Positions 36,905 to 45,514 of a stretch of DNA of 64,000 bases are shown in pieces. Position 1 is the stretch's first letter. Each line of letters begins with the position of its first letter. Source of the stretch: Cupriavidus malaysiensis (GTDB taxonomy: Bacteria > Pseudomonadota > Gammaproteobacteria > Burkholderiales > Burkholderiaceae). The notes beneath the pieces were generated by a model. The model ran no database searches, was not told the origin of the DNA, and saw only the letters and a list, made by a program, of their open reading frames with translations. The stretch spans positions 2,914,001 to 2,978,000 of the forward strand of contig NZ_CP017754.1 in assembly GCF_001854325.1 (NCBI RefSeq). Reading direction: 5' to 3'. The position numbers and the translations under genes are program-made.

Positions 36905-37354
36905 TCATGCCGATTCCGCCAGCTCGACCGCCAGCGGCGAGAGTACCCGCCGCAGTGCCTCGGGCAGCGGGACCGGCCGGCGCGACGCGCGGTCGACGTA
37001 GACATGGACGAAGTGTCCCTGCGCCGCCGCCGTCTCCGCCTCGCCGCGGAACAGCCCCACCTCGTAGCGCACACTGGTATTGCCCAGGCGTGCCACGCGC
37101 AGCCCGGCCACCACGGTATCGGGAAAGCTAAGTGAGTCGAAGTAGTTGCATTGTGTTTCGATGACCAGGCCGATGGTCTCGCCCGCGGCCGGGTCCAGCA
37201 CTCCTTGCTCGATCAGGTAGCGGTTCACCACCGTATCGAAGTAGCTGTAGTAGACGACGTTGTTGACGTGGCCATAGACATCATTGTCCATCCAGCGCGT
37301 GGTGATGGGAAGGAAATGACGATAGGCGCTGCGGGGTTCTGCTTGCGGTTTCAT
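36905..37354 (-). CDS. 4HBT/YbgC-like acyl-CoA thioesterase
   Basis: 149-residue hot-dog-fold thioesterase. The active-site region is [29 protein letters not shown], with the usual Asp and the HVNN motif. The length is normal for the family. It hydrolyses acyl-CoA thioesters of unknown chain type. It lies 67 bases before the nitroreductase gene and 97 after the exporter gene, in the same direction. Confidence 0.92.
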   Translation of the reverse strand: MKPQAEPRSAYRHFLPITTRWMDNDVYGHVNNVVYYSYFDTVVNRYLIEQGVLDPAAGETIGLVIETQCNYFDSLSFPDTVVAGLRVARLGNTSVRYEVGLFRGEAETAAAQGHFVHVYVDRASRRPVPLPEALRRVLSPLAVELAESA

Positions 37355-37451
37355 GGCTCGCGCTCGGTCAGGTTCAGCGAATGGACGAGTGGATGGGATG
37401 GGCCGGAAAATCGGCCCGGGAGACGGCGAAGTCTCCCGAAGGCGGCGGCGC

Positions 37452-38360
37452 TCAACGGCGCATGACGAGGGCTACCCCCGCCACCGCCAAGGCCATGCCC
37501 AGCGCTGCCAGCGGCGGGAAACGCTCGCCGAACAACAGCCAGGCCATCACCGCCGTGGTGGGCGGCGTCAGGTACATCAGGCTGGACACGCGCGTGGCAG
37601 CACCTTGCCGCAGCAGGACGAAGAGCAGCGAGATAGCGCCGATCGACAAGGCAAGCACCGACCATAGCAGTGCACACACCATCGCCGCGGTCCACTGCAC
37701 CTCACGTGTCTCGAACAGGAACATGAACGGCAGGCAGGCCAGCGCCGATGCCGCGAACTGGATCACCGAACCGATGCGCAGGTCGAACACCGGGCAATAA
37801 CGCTTCTGGTACAGCGTGCCGATGGTGATGCACAGCAAGGCGCCCAGCGCCAGCAGCAGCGACGCCGGTGACATGCCGGCCACCGTCAGCTTGTTGGCCA
37901 CCACCAGCCCGACGCCGGCGATGCCGCACAGCAGCCCCAGCCATTGCCGGGCACCGATGCGCTCGCCCAGCCGCGTGGCGATCAGCGCGGTCAGCACCGG
38001 CTGCATGCCCACGATCAGCGCCGACACGCCGGCCGGCATGCCCAGCTTGACCGCGGCCCAGACCCCGCCCAGGTAGCCAGCCTGCAGGAACAGGCCGGCC
38101 AGGGCCAGATGGCCGACCTTGCGCCAGTCGGTACGTCCCTGGCGTTGCGGCAGCGGCACCCGCGCAAGCAGCACGAAGGGAAGCATGAAGACCAGCACGC
38201 CGGCGAAGCGCAGGAACAGGAAGGTCATGGGCTCGGCATAAGGCATGCCGTACTTGGCAACGATGAAGCCGGTGCTCCAGATCAGCACGAACAGCCATGG
38301 CATGCAGGCCACCCACAGCCGGGAGCCGCCGGCACGCGTACCCGCCGCCGCGCCGCTCAC
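37452..38360 (-). CDS. EamA/DMT-family inner-membrane transporter
   Basis: 302-residue drug/metabolite transporter with ten hydrophobic helices in two EamA repeats (the first from [31 protein letters not shown], the second from [23 protein letters not shown]). Members export small metabolites. The start is GTG 38360 with AGGAG upstream; it overlaps the stop of the deacetylase-like gene as GTGA, so the two are coupled in translation. The substrate is unknown. Confidence 0.9.
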   Translation of the reverse strand: MSGAAAGTRAGGSRLWVACMPWLFVLIWSTGFIVAKYGMPYAEPMTFLFLRFAGVLVFMLPFVLLARVPLPQRQGRTDWRKVGHLALAGLFLQAGYLGGVWAAVKLGMPAGVSALIVGMQPVLTALIATRLGERIGARQWLGLLCGIAGVGLVVANKLTVAGMSPASLLLALGALLCITIGTLYQKRYCPVFDLRIGSVIQFAASALACLPFMFLFETREVQWTAAMVCALLWSVLALSIGAISLLFVLLRQGAATRVSSLMYLTPPTTAVMAWLLFGERFPPLAALGMALAVAGVALVMRR

Positions 38361-39304
38361 GCCGCCGCTCCTGCCACGCGCGCCGTCGCGGCTGCGCCTC
38401 GCAGCGGATGGCGTAACTGATACTGCGCCGCCAGTGCCACGGTCTGCACATGGACGGCCACCGTGTCCTCGATCTGCCGGCCATAGCCGCCCGCCATCGC
38501 CACGGCCACCGGCAGACGGCGCGCCAGCGCATAGTCGAAGACCAGGGCATCGCGCCGAGCCAGGCCGCCCAGGGTGAGTTTGAGCCGGCCGAGCCGGTCG
38601 CCCTCATGCGGATCCGCACCGGCCAGGTAGATGATCAGTTGCGGCGAGAAGCGCTGCGACAGCATTTCGATCGCCTGCTGCAGCGCCTGCAGGTAGGCTT
38701 CGTCGCCGCAGCCGTCGGGCAGGCCCACGTCCAGGTCGCTGGCCTCCTTGCGGAAGGGGTAGTTCTTCTCCCCGTGCAAGGACAGCGTGAAAATGCTCGG
38801 GTCGCCGGCCAGGATGGAGGCCGTGCCGTTGCCCTGGTGCACGTCGAGGTCGACCACCGCTACGCGTGCGACGCGGCCCTCCGCCTGCAGCGCCCGTGCC
38901 GCGATGGCGGCATCGTTGAAGACGCAGAAGCCGCCGCCCTTGTCGGCATAGGCGTGATGGGTGCCGCCGGCCAGGTTGACCGCGATGCCGTCGGCCAGCG
39001 CCGCCCTGCACGCGGCGATCGACGCACCGGCGGAGCGCCGCGAGCGCTCCACCATTTCGACCGACCAAGGGAAACCGATCTCGCGCTGGCGCGCTGCATC
39101 GAGTTGCCCGGCCGATACCTGCCGCACATAGTCGGCAGTGTGGGCGCGCAGCAAGTCTGCATCGTCCGCCCGCGGCGCCTCGCACAGCTCCAGCCCGGTT
39201 ACCGAGGCCGCCACGCCGTCGCGCAGCATGCGGTACTTCCGCATCGGGAAGCGGTGGTCCGGCGGCAGCGGCAAGACGAACTCGTCGGCGTAGTAGGCAA
39301 GCAT
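38357..39304 (-). CDS. Histone-deacetylase-like amidohydrolase (AcuC/HDAC family)
   Basis: 315-residue class of zinc amidohydrolase related to histone deacetylases and AcuC. The active site is visible: the His pair in AGGTHHAYADKGGGFCVFND, the zinc ligands Asp and His in DLDVHQGNGT, and the second Asp in AGADPHEGDRLG. Bacterial members deacetylate lysines, acetylpolyamines or similar amides; the substrate here is open. It is the first gene of the four-gene minus-strand unit and overlaps the EamA exporter start. Confidence 0.92.
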   Translation of the reverse strand: MLAYYADEFVLPLPPDHRFPMRKYRMLRDGVAASVTGLELCEAPRADDADLLRAHTADYVRQVSAGQLDAARQREIGFPWSVEMVERSRRSAGASIAACRAALADGIAVNLAGGTHHAYADKGGGFCVFNDAAIAARALQAEGRVARVAVVDLDVHQGNGTASILAGDPSIFTLSLHGEKNYPFRKEASDLDVGLPDGCGDEAYLQALQQAIEMLSQRFSPQLIIYLAGADPHEGDRLGRLKLTLGGLARRDALVFDYALARRLPVAVAMAGGYGRQIEDTVAVHVQTVALAAQYQLRHPLRGAAATARVAGAAA

Positions 39305-39446
39305 GGCTCGGGCAGGCGGGGCAGGCGGGGCAAGCGCGGCTGGCAGTCGCCACGCGAAGCCGAGATGTTAGCACTGCTCCCCGCCCCCCACCGGCGCGGG
39401 GGTTGCAGGCGTACGAGGCGGCACTTTTCCTCGACATGCACCCTCT

Positions 39447-39499
39447 TTTTTGTGCGATGCACAAAAAGCGCTTGACAGCCTCCGCGCTTCCCCTAGAAT
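39447..39499 (+). promoter_or_regulatory. phaP promoter with a PhaR-type palindrome
   Basis: A perfect inverted repeat with arms TTTTTGTGC (39447-39455) and GCACAAAAA (39459-39467) around GAT. It is followed by -35 TTGACA (39472-39477), a 16-base spacer and -10 TAGAAT (39494-39499). The palindrome ends five bases before the -35, where a repressor would block the polymerase. In Cupriavidus, PhaR represses phaP until it is titrated by polyhydroxybutyrate granules, so PhaR is the likely ligand. The leader to the ATG is about 150 bases. Confidence 0.8.
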
Positions 39500-39655
39500 A
39501 GGAATTGTTGCAGCGCATCATCCTCGATCGAAGCGGGTGAGTGCTGCGGACGAATACGCCTGGGCTTGGCTTTACGACAGGTTCCACCTGTCACCGCTAT
39601 GACATCTGGGCGGCCTAACGTTGCTTGAATCTGAACCCACCACTGGAGACTCAGC

Positions 39656-40231
39656 ATGATCCTGACCCCGGAACAAGTTGCAGCTGCACAAAAAGCCAAT
39701 CTGGAAACCCTGTTCGGCCTGACCACCAAGGCGTTCGAAGGCGTCGAGAAGCTGGTTGAACTGAACCTGCAGGTCGTCAAGACCACCTTCGCCGAAAACG
39801 TCGACAACGCCAAGAAGGCGCTGTCCGCCAAGGACGCGCAGGAACTGCTGGCCATCCAGGCTTCGCTGGTCCAGCCCGTCGCCGAGAAGGCCCTGGCCTA
39901 CACCCGTCACCTGTATGAAATCGCCTCGGAAACCCAGGGCGAGTTCACCAAGGTCGCCGAAGCCCAACTGGCCGAAGGCTCGAAGAAGGTGCAAGCCCTG
40001 GTCGACAACTTCGCCAAGAACGCGCCGGCCGGCTCCGAATCGACCGTCGCCATCGTGAAGTCCGCGATCAGCGCCGCCAACAACGCCTACGAGTCGGTGC
40101 AGAAGGCCACCAAGCAAGCCGTGGAAATCGCCGAAAGCAATTTCCAAGCTGCCGCCAGCGCTGCCAGCAAGGCTGCCCAGCAAGCCGGCGCCACTGCCCG
40201 CTCGGCTGCCAAGAAGCCCGCTGCCGCCTAA
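39656..40231 (+). CDS. phaP: Phasin, polyhydroxyalkanoate granule-associated protein
   Basis: 191-residue phasin that coats intracellular polyhydroxybutyrate granules. It opens with [44 protein letters not shown], the classic Cupriavidus/Ralstonia PhaP sequence, is helical throughout, and ends in an Ala/Lys-rich tail ([19 protein letters not shown]). It has no Cys and no signal peptide. GGAGA precedes the ATG. It is a single-gene unit with a strong promoter and a downstream terminator, as expected for an abundant protein. Confidence 0.97.
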   Translation: MILTPEQVAAAQKANLETLFGLTTKAFEGVEKLVELNLQVVKTTFAENVDNAKKALSAKDAQELLAIQASLVQPVAEKALAYTRHLYEIASETQGEFTKVAEAQLAEGSKKVQALVDNFAKNAPAGSESTVAIVKSAISAANNAYESVQKATKQAVEIAESNFQAAASAASKAAQQAGATARSAAKKPAAA

Positions 40232-40246
40232 GTCAGGCAAAGCAGC

Positions 40247-40351
40247 ACCGCCGCCGGCCCTGCCGGCGGCGGTCCGGCCGGCCTCGCCGGCCCGTTGGCA
40301 AAGCGCCCCTGCCACAGCAGCGCGCTTTGCCAACGGCGGTCCGATCGGACC
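40247..40351. other. Cluster of hairpins after phaP
   Basis: Three inverted repeats in about 100 bases: a 12-bp stem at 40247-40273 (loop CCT), a 15-bp perfect stem with arms at 40292-40306 and 40322-40336, and the 14-base palindrome GGTCCGATCGGACC at 40338-40351. None has a T-run, so they are not simple terminators. They lie between the phaP stop and the terminator at 40403 and would be in the phaP 3' untranslated RNA. Confidence 0.6.
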
Positions 40352-40402
40352 CCTCCCCTTGTCTCCTCGGTATCCGCCTTGCGTAACGCAACGGTACCCT
40401 TG

Positions 40403-40428
40403 AACCCGGCAACACGCCGGGTTTTTTT
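40403..40428 (+). terminator. Intrinsic terminator of phaP
   Basis: AACCCGGC (40403-40410), loop AACAC, GCCGGGTT (40416-40423) and a T-run to 40428. Strong factor-independent form, about 170 bases after the phaP stop. Confidence 0.93.
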
Positions 40429-40429
40429 C

Positions 40430-41065
40430 GTCCCCCCTCCTTGCATCCGACTGCCCGCCTTCCAGCTTGACCGCAGGCATTCCTGACGGCCGACTGTCTT
40501 GGCCGTTAATTGCGCAAGGATGCCGCCAATACTATCCCGTTTCACCCGGCCACCGCTCTGCCGGCAAGCCTGCGGCCGGGCCGCTCCCATCGACCTCTGC
40601 CATCGATCAGCTGCGCCATGCCGCCCGCTGTGTACGTCCTTCACCGGCCGGCTGTTTCACGGCCATATGCAATGGCCTGCCACCGGATAAGAAAAAACCC
40701 ACCCAAGACGATCAAATCAAATCGGACAGATCACAGAAAAACCAATGACAAGGGGAAATATCCACCATTAATCGCGGAATAAATATCAAACAAGATAAAA
40801 GATACAAAAAGGAGAATTAAGAAAAACAAATATCGGATAAATACTATCCAAATTTCGCATTATTACTAGACCTAAGCCGCGCCGGAGCCATTAAAGTAGT
40901 CCCTGCAGATGCCTGAGAGATCACGTTCAGGCGCATGCACGCCTTCCACGGCGTCCCCGGCGGTAAAGCAGAAAGCCTCCACCGGATACCCAACCGCTCC
41001 CGTGCCCCCGGATTTTCAAAAACGTGCTGGAGCGATTTTTCAAATCATTGAAAAGGACCTTAAAA
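40430..41065. other. Long intergenic region with AT-rich island before the fimbrial cluster
   Basis: No gene was recognised. The first half is of normal base composition. From about 40685 to 40890 the sequence becomes strikingly AT-rich with many A-tracts, unlike anything else in the window, and then returns to normal. Such a stretch upstream of a fimbrial operon suits the binding of H-NS-like proteins and complex activation. A precise promoter could not be chosen. Confidence 0.6.
41037..41057 (+). promoter_or_regulatory. Hairpin overlapping the pilin ribosome site
   Basis: TTTTCAA (41037-41043), ATCA, TTGAAAA (41048-41054) form a perfect 7-bp stem. The right arm runs into the AAGGA ribosome site (41053-41057) before the pilin ATG at 41066. 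Folding could hide part of the site, but the stem is A:T-rich and weak. Confidence 0.5.
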
Positions 41066-41641
41066 ATGAAACGTATCGCCCTCGCCTCGCTCGTCGCCCT
41101 GGCGGCCGGCCTGCCCACGCTGTCGCATGCCTTCGACGGCAGGATCCAGTTCTCGGGCAAGATTTTCGACACCACCTGCAAGATCAACCCCAGCGATACC
41201 GACAAGCTCGTGGAGTTTCCCCAGCTCAAGCCTGCCGATTTCGACACCAACGGCAGACCGGCAAACACGCTCCTGTCGCCGACGGAATTCAGCATCCAGC
41301 TGTCCAATTGCACCTTCAGCGCAGGCTCCACCCCCAAGGCCAAGATCAAGTTCGACGATCTCGGCGCCCTGGTGGATCGCAACAACGGCGGCCTGATGAA
41401 CCTGACCGGTACTGACTACGCGGAGAACGTCCAGGTCAACCTTTACGGCGATAGTGCCGGCACCCAGAAACTGATGCTGGGAAGCAATCCGGCCACGCCG
41501 TCCTTCGCCATCGACTCGGCCACGAACTCGGTGACGCTGAAGTACTACGCCAACCTGGTCCGCCAGGATACGACCGGCCCCGCCGGCGTGCGGCCCGGCA
41601 TCTACAACTCGCAGATCCGCTACCAGATCGCCTACGAATAA
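41066..41641 (+). CDS. Major fimbrial subunit (type 1-like pilin)
   Basis: 191-residue chaperone-usher pilin. The signal peptide (IALASLVALAAGLPTLSHA) ends at residue 23. The mature protein shows the pilin disulfide (FDTTCKI to LSNCTFS) and ends in the donor-strand C-terminus NSQIRYQIAYE. An N-terminal strand, DGRIQFSGKIFDTTC, fits type 1 pilins. ATG 41066 follows AAGGA. It starts the cluster with chaperone, usher, second chaperone, exoprotein and adhesin. Confidence 0.92.
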   Translation: MKRIALASLVALAAGLPTLSHAFDGRIQFSGKIFDTTCKINPSDTDKLVEFPQLKPADFDTNGRPANTLLSPTEFSIQLSNCTFSAGSTPKAKIKFDDLGALVDRNNGGLMNLTGTDYAENVQVNLYGDSAGTQKLMLGSNPATPSFAIDSATNSVTLKYYANLVRQDTTGPAGVRPGIYNSQIRYQIAYE

Positions 41642-41653
41642 GGAGGGCGAGAC

Positions 41654-42478
41654 ATGGCGCCGGCGATGCGCAGCATCCTCTTCCTCCTGGCCGCCGGTGC
41701 CATGGCGCTGGCGGCCCCGGTTCAGGCCAGCCTGGTCCTGCAGGGCACGCGCCTGGTCTTTCCCGGCAATGCCCGCGACGTATCGCTGCAGATCCAGAAC
41801 AGCGGCAACGCACCCGCCCTGATGCAGACCTGGATCGACGACGGGCGCGCGGACCTGCCGCCGGATCGCGTGACCACGCCTTTCATGGTCACGCCGGCAG
41901 TCAGCCGTGTCGAACCCGACAGCGGCGCCGTCCTGCGCATCAGCCGGCTGCGAGACGACCTGCCCCAGGACCGCGAGTCCGTCTATTGGATCAACGTGGT
42001 CGACGTTCCGCCCACGCCGAAGACCACGCAGAGGGACTTCGTGCTTCTGTCCTTCCGCACCCGCATCAAGCTGTTCTACCGTCCGGCACCGCTGGTCACG
42101 CGGGAAGTCTCGGTTGCAGGCGACCGGCTGACTTGGACGCTGCTGCCAGCCCCGGCGCACGCCGGTCAGCCGCCCTCGGGACGGGCCGCGCAGCAGATCG
42201 AGGTTTCCAATCCCACGCCTTATTACGTCTCCTTCAGTGCTGTAGAGGCCAAGGTCGGCGACAAGGTGGTGGATGCCGGCGGCGGCATGGTCGCCCCGTT
42301 CAGCCAGTTGCGCTTCGATCTTCACGACAACCTGCCTCGCACCGCTGAACGGCCAGCCGTCCGTTACCACGTGATCACCGACTTCGGCGGTACGCACACG
42401 CTGGAGAAGTTCCTCGATTCTCCGCCTGCGGTGACGCCGTCCCCGGTGGCGCCTCCCCCGATGACGCCATCGCGCTAG
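41654..42478 (+). CDS. Periplasmic fimbrial chaperone (PapD family), first copy
   Basis: 274-residue chaperone. After a signal peptide ending near residue 25 (APVQA), the two immunoglobulin-like domains follow: SLVLQGTRLVFPGNARDVSLQIQNSGNAPALMQTWIDDG, then FMVTPAVSRVEPDSGAVLRI and DRESVYWINVVDVPP, which are the family signatures. IKLFYRP ends domain 1. A proline-rich C-terminal tail (SPPAVTPSPVAPPPMTPSR) is unusual. AGGAGGGC precedes the ATG. It delivers pilins to the usher. Confidence 0.93.
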   Translation: MAPAMRSILFLLAAGAMALAAPVQASLVLQGTRLVFPGNARDVSLQIQNSGNAPALMQTWIDDGRADLPPDRVTTPFMVTPAVSRVEPDSGAVLRISRLRDDLPQDRESVYWINVVDVPPTPKTTQRDFVLLSFRTRIKLFYRPAPLVTREVSVAGDRLTWTLLPAPAHAGQPPSGRAAQQIEVSNPTPYYVSFSAVEAKVGDKVVDAGGGMVAPFSQLRFDLHDNLPRTAERPAVRYHVITDFGGTHTLEKFLDSPPAVTPSPVAPPPMTPSR

Positions 42479-42553
42479 GCGCTCGCGCTGCCCTCCTCAA
42501 CCCGCTGCCAAGGGGTGCGGAGGCGACGCCGCCCGTCAGTACTCGCTCGTTCC

Positions 42554-45514
42554 ATGCGCAATCAACCCACATCTCGCTTCCCGCCAACCCGCATGCCTCG
42601 TTCGTCCCGGCACGGGCGGACGCGTTCTGCAACGCACAGCCCCATCATGCTGGCGGTCGGCCTGATGCTGCCCTCCTTCGCGCTGGGTGCCGGCCAAACG
42701 GGTGCCGGCATTGGCATGCTGCTGGAGCAGGCGCGTGCCAGCGACCCGGACAAGGCCACCGGCCCGGCGTCGAGCGAGGCCGACAGCAACGCACCGCCGG
42801 CCGCCCCTGCCAGCGCGCAGGCGTCGGCGGCGGCAGACGCCAAAGGCGCCAGCAGCGCACAAGAGGTGCCGGCCCGCACGCCGCTACGCGCGGCAGAAGC
42901 AGTGGTCTTCGATAGCGCCTTCCTGGTCCAGGGCTCCGACGGCCAGCAGATCGACACCGCGCGCTTCGCGCGCGGCAATCCGGTCGAGCCCGGAAAACAT
43001 CGCCTCGACCTGATGGTCAACGGGCAGTGGCGCGGATTGGAAGACGTGGAGTTCCGCCGCGCGTCGGATCGAGCCGAGGCTGAGCCCGTCCCCTGCTTCA
43101 GCCGCGAATTGCTGGCCCGGGCCGGCGTGGACCTGGACAAGGCCGCGCGCGGCCAGGACCAGCTGGGCAATACCCAGATGCCCGAGGGCCTGGTGTGCGC
43201 GCCGCTCTCCGACTATGTGCCGGGGGCCGAGGTGCGCCTCGACCAGGGCGAGCAGAAGCTCTACCTCACGGTGCCGCGCATCTTCCTGCGCAGCGGCAGC
43301 TCGCCCACCTATGTCGCCCCCGAGAACTGGGACCAGGGCATCCCGGGCGCGCGGCTCAACTACCACACCAACCTGTTCACGACCCAGGCCAACGGCAGCA
43401 GCCAGACCAGCGGCTATGCCGGCCTGGACATGGGAGTGAACATCGGCAGCGTACGCCTGCGCCACAGCGGCACCGTCGCCTGGTCGCCGCAAAGCGGCCT
43501 GGACTACCAGCGCGGCCTGACCTATGCCCAGACCGATCTCCCACCCTTGCGTTCGCAGCTGCTGCTCGGCGAAAGCACCACGGGCGCCGAATTCTTCGAC
43601 CCCGTCTCCTTCCGCGGCGTGCGCCTGAGCAGCGATGACCGCATGCTGCCCGACATCTATCGCAGCTACGCGCCCGTGGTGCGCGGCACGGCGAACTCGA
43701 ACGCAAAGGTCACCATCCACCAGCGCGGCTACCAGATCTACGAAACCACGGTCGCGCCCGGGCCATTCGCCATCGACGACCTGCAGGCGGCCAGCTACGG
43801 CGGCGACCTGGAAGTGCGCGTCACCGAGGCCGGCGGACAGGTGCATACGTTCACCGTTCCCTTCGCCACGGCGGTGCAGATGCTGCGCCCCGGCGCCCAC
43901 CGCTTCAGCGCGACCTTGGGCCAGACCAACGACCCCAGCCTGAGCCACCGGCAGTTCCTGTTGCAGGGGGTCTACCAATACGGCCTCGACAACGACCTGA
44001 CCGTCTACGGCGGCGCCTCGCTGACCAACGGCTACCAGTCCGCGCTGGCCGGGGCCGCCATCAATACCCCCGTCGGCGCATTCACCGCCGACGTCACCGC
44101 ATCGAATACCAGCCCGCCTGGAGGGAGAAGCCACCGCGGGACGAGCTATCGCCTGACCTACAGCAAGAACCTGCCGCAGGCCGGTACCGACTTCTCCCTG
44201 CTGGCCTACCGCTATGCCACCCCGGGCTACCTCGGCCTGTCCGACGCAGTGGCGATGCGCGACCGGGCTGACCGCGGCATCAGCTTCGGCAGCACGACGC
44301 GCATGCGCACCCGGCTCGACGCCAACATCAGCCAGCGCCTCGGCAATACCGGCGGCAGCATCTACCTGACCGGCTCGTCGATGCAGTACTGGAACCAGCC
44401 CGGGACCGTGCTTTCTTTCGCGGCGGGCTACAGCAACAGCTGGCGCGGCATCACCTACAGCGTGTCCGCCCAGCGGCTGACGACCCAGTCCCTCGCCTCG
44501 TCGGCCGGCAACCGCACCAATACCCTGATCAGCGTCAATCTCAACATCCCGCTCGGACGCGAAGTGGGCGGCGCGCCGACGCTGAGCCTCTTCACCACCC
44601 ACGACGACCGCGCCGGCACGCAAGGCATGCTGGGTGCCAGCGATACTTTCGGCCAGTTGAGCCAGGGCTACTACAACCTGTCGCTCTCGGGCGACAGCAG
44701 CAGCAATCGCGCGACCGCCAACGCCAGCGTCAGCTACCGCCTGTCCAGCGCCGATGTCGGCGCCAGCGTGTCCTGGGGCAACGGCTCGCGCCAGGGCTCG
44801 CTGAGCGCATCCGGCGGCGTGGTCGCGCACCCTGGCGGCGTCACGCTGGCACGCTCGCTGGGCGAGACCATCGCGCTGGTCCATGCCCCCCACGCCGAAG
44901 GCGCGCGCACCACCTCGCAGACCGAGATCGATCGGCACGGCTACGCCGTGGTCACGGCATTGTCGCCCTACCGCCTCAATACCATCGAGCTCGATCCCAG
45001 CGGCATGTCGCAGGACGTCGAACTCAAGCAGAGTGCGCGCAGCGTGGCGCCCCGCGCAGGCGCTATCGTCCGCCTCGACTACCCCACACAGCGTGCCTTC
45101 CCGATCCTGATCGACAGCCGCCAGCCGGACGGCAGGCCGCTGCCCTTCGCCGCCACGGCGGTCGACGCCCGCAGCGGAGCCGTGATCGGCGCAGTGGGCC
45201 AGGGCAGCCGGCTGGTGGTCCGCACCGATCAGGAGCGCGGCAGCATCCTCGTCCAGTGGGGCGGACAGCAGTGCCAGATCGACTATGCGCTGCCGGCCAG
45301 CGACGGCGCGCGGCAGCGCGGCTTCCAGCAGTTCGAGCTGCCCTGCCGTCTGCTCCCCGCGGCACGGCCCGCCGCACCGGACCGCAGCGGCACGGGAGGC
45401 GCCGGCGAACAGGCGGACCGGACGCGCCGCGAAGCCTACGGAGCCGACCAGGCATCCGCCGCCGGCCGGCATTTCGCGACGCCTTGGCGTGCCACCGGCT
45501 CCGTCACATGGTGA
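42554..45514 (+). CDS. Outer-membrane fimbrial usher
   Basis: About 986-residue usher of the FimD/PapC family. Order: N-terminal periplasmic domain (VVFDSAFLVQGSDGQQIDTARFARGN ... GKHRLDLMVNGQW), the large barrel (MGVNIGSVRLRHSG ... FRGVRLSSDDRMLPD), the plug and two C-terminal domains with a disulfide (GQQCQIDYALP to FELPCRL). It forms the pore and the assembly site for pilus subunits. An Ala/Ser-rich stretch of about 50 residues precedes the N-domain, which is longer than usual. The start is unsure: ATG 42554 is used, but ATG 42593 or GTG 42515 are possible. Its stop overlaps the second chaperone start. Confidence 0.93.
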   Translation: MRNQPTSRFPPTRMPRSSRHGRTRSATHSPIMLAVGLMLPSFALGAGQTGAGIGMLLEQARASDPDKATGPASSEADSNAPPAAPASAQASAAADAKGASSAQEVPARTPLRAAEAVVFDSAFLVQGSDGQQIDTARFARGNPVEPGKHRLDLMVNGQWRGLEDVEFRRASDRAEAEPVPCFSRELLARAGVDLDKAARGQDQLGNTQMPEGLVCAPLSDYVPGAEVRLDQGEQKLYLTVPRIFLRSGSSPTYVAPENWDQGIPGARLNYHTNLFTTQANGSSQTSGYAGLDMGVNIGSVRLRHSGTVAWSPQSGLDYQRGLTYAQTDLPPLRSQLLLGESTTGAEFFDPVSFRGVRLSSDDRMLPDIYRSYAPVVRGTANSNAKVTIHQRGYQIYETTVAPGPFAIDDLQAASYGGDLEVRVTEAGGQVHTFTVPFATAVQMLRPGAHRFSATLGQTNDPSLSHRQFLLQGVYQYGLDNDLTVYGGASLTNGYQSALAGAAINTPVGAFTADVTASNTSPPGGRSHRGTSYRLTYSKNLPQAGTDFSLLAYRYATPGYLGLSDAVAMRDRADRGISFGSTTRMRTRLDANISQRLGNTGGSIYLTGSSMQYWNQPGTVLSFAAGYSNSWRGITYSVSAQRLTTQSLASSAGNRTNTLISVNLNIPLGREVGGAPTLSLFTTHDDRAGTQGMLGASDTFGQLSQGYYNLSLSGDSSSNRATANASVSYRLSSADVGASVSWGNGSRQGSLSASGGVVAHPGGVTLARSLGETIALVHAPHAEGARTTSQTEIDRHGYAVVTALSPYRLNTIELDPSGMSQDVELKQSARSVAPRAGAIVRLDYPTQRAFPILIDSRQPDGRPLPFAATAVDARSGAVIGAVGQGSRLVVRTDQERGSILVQWGGQQCQIDYALPASDGARQRGFQQFELPCRLLPAARPAAPDRSGTGGAGEQADRTRREAYGADQASAAGRHFATPWRATGSVTW

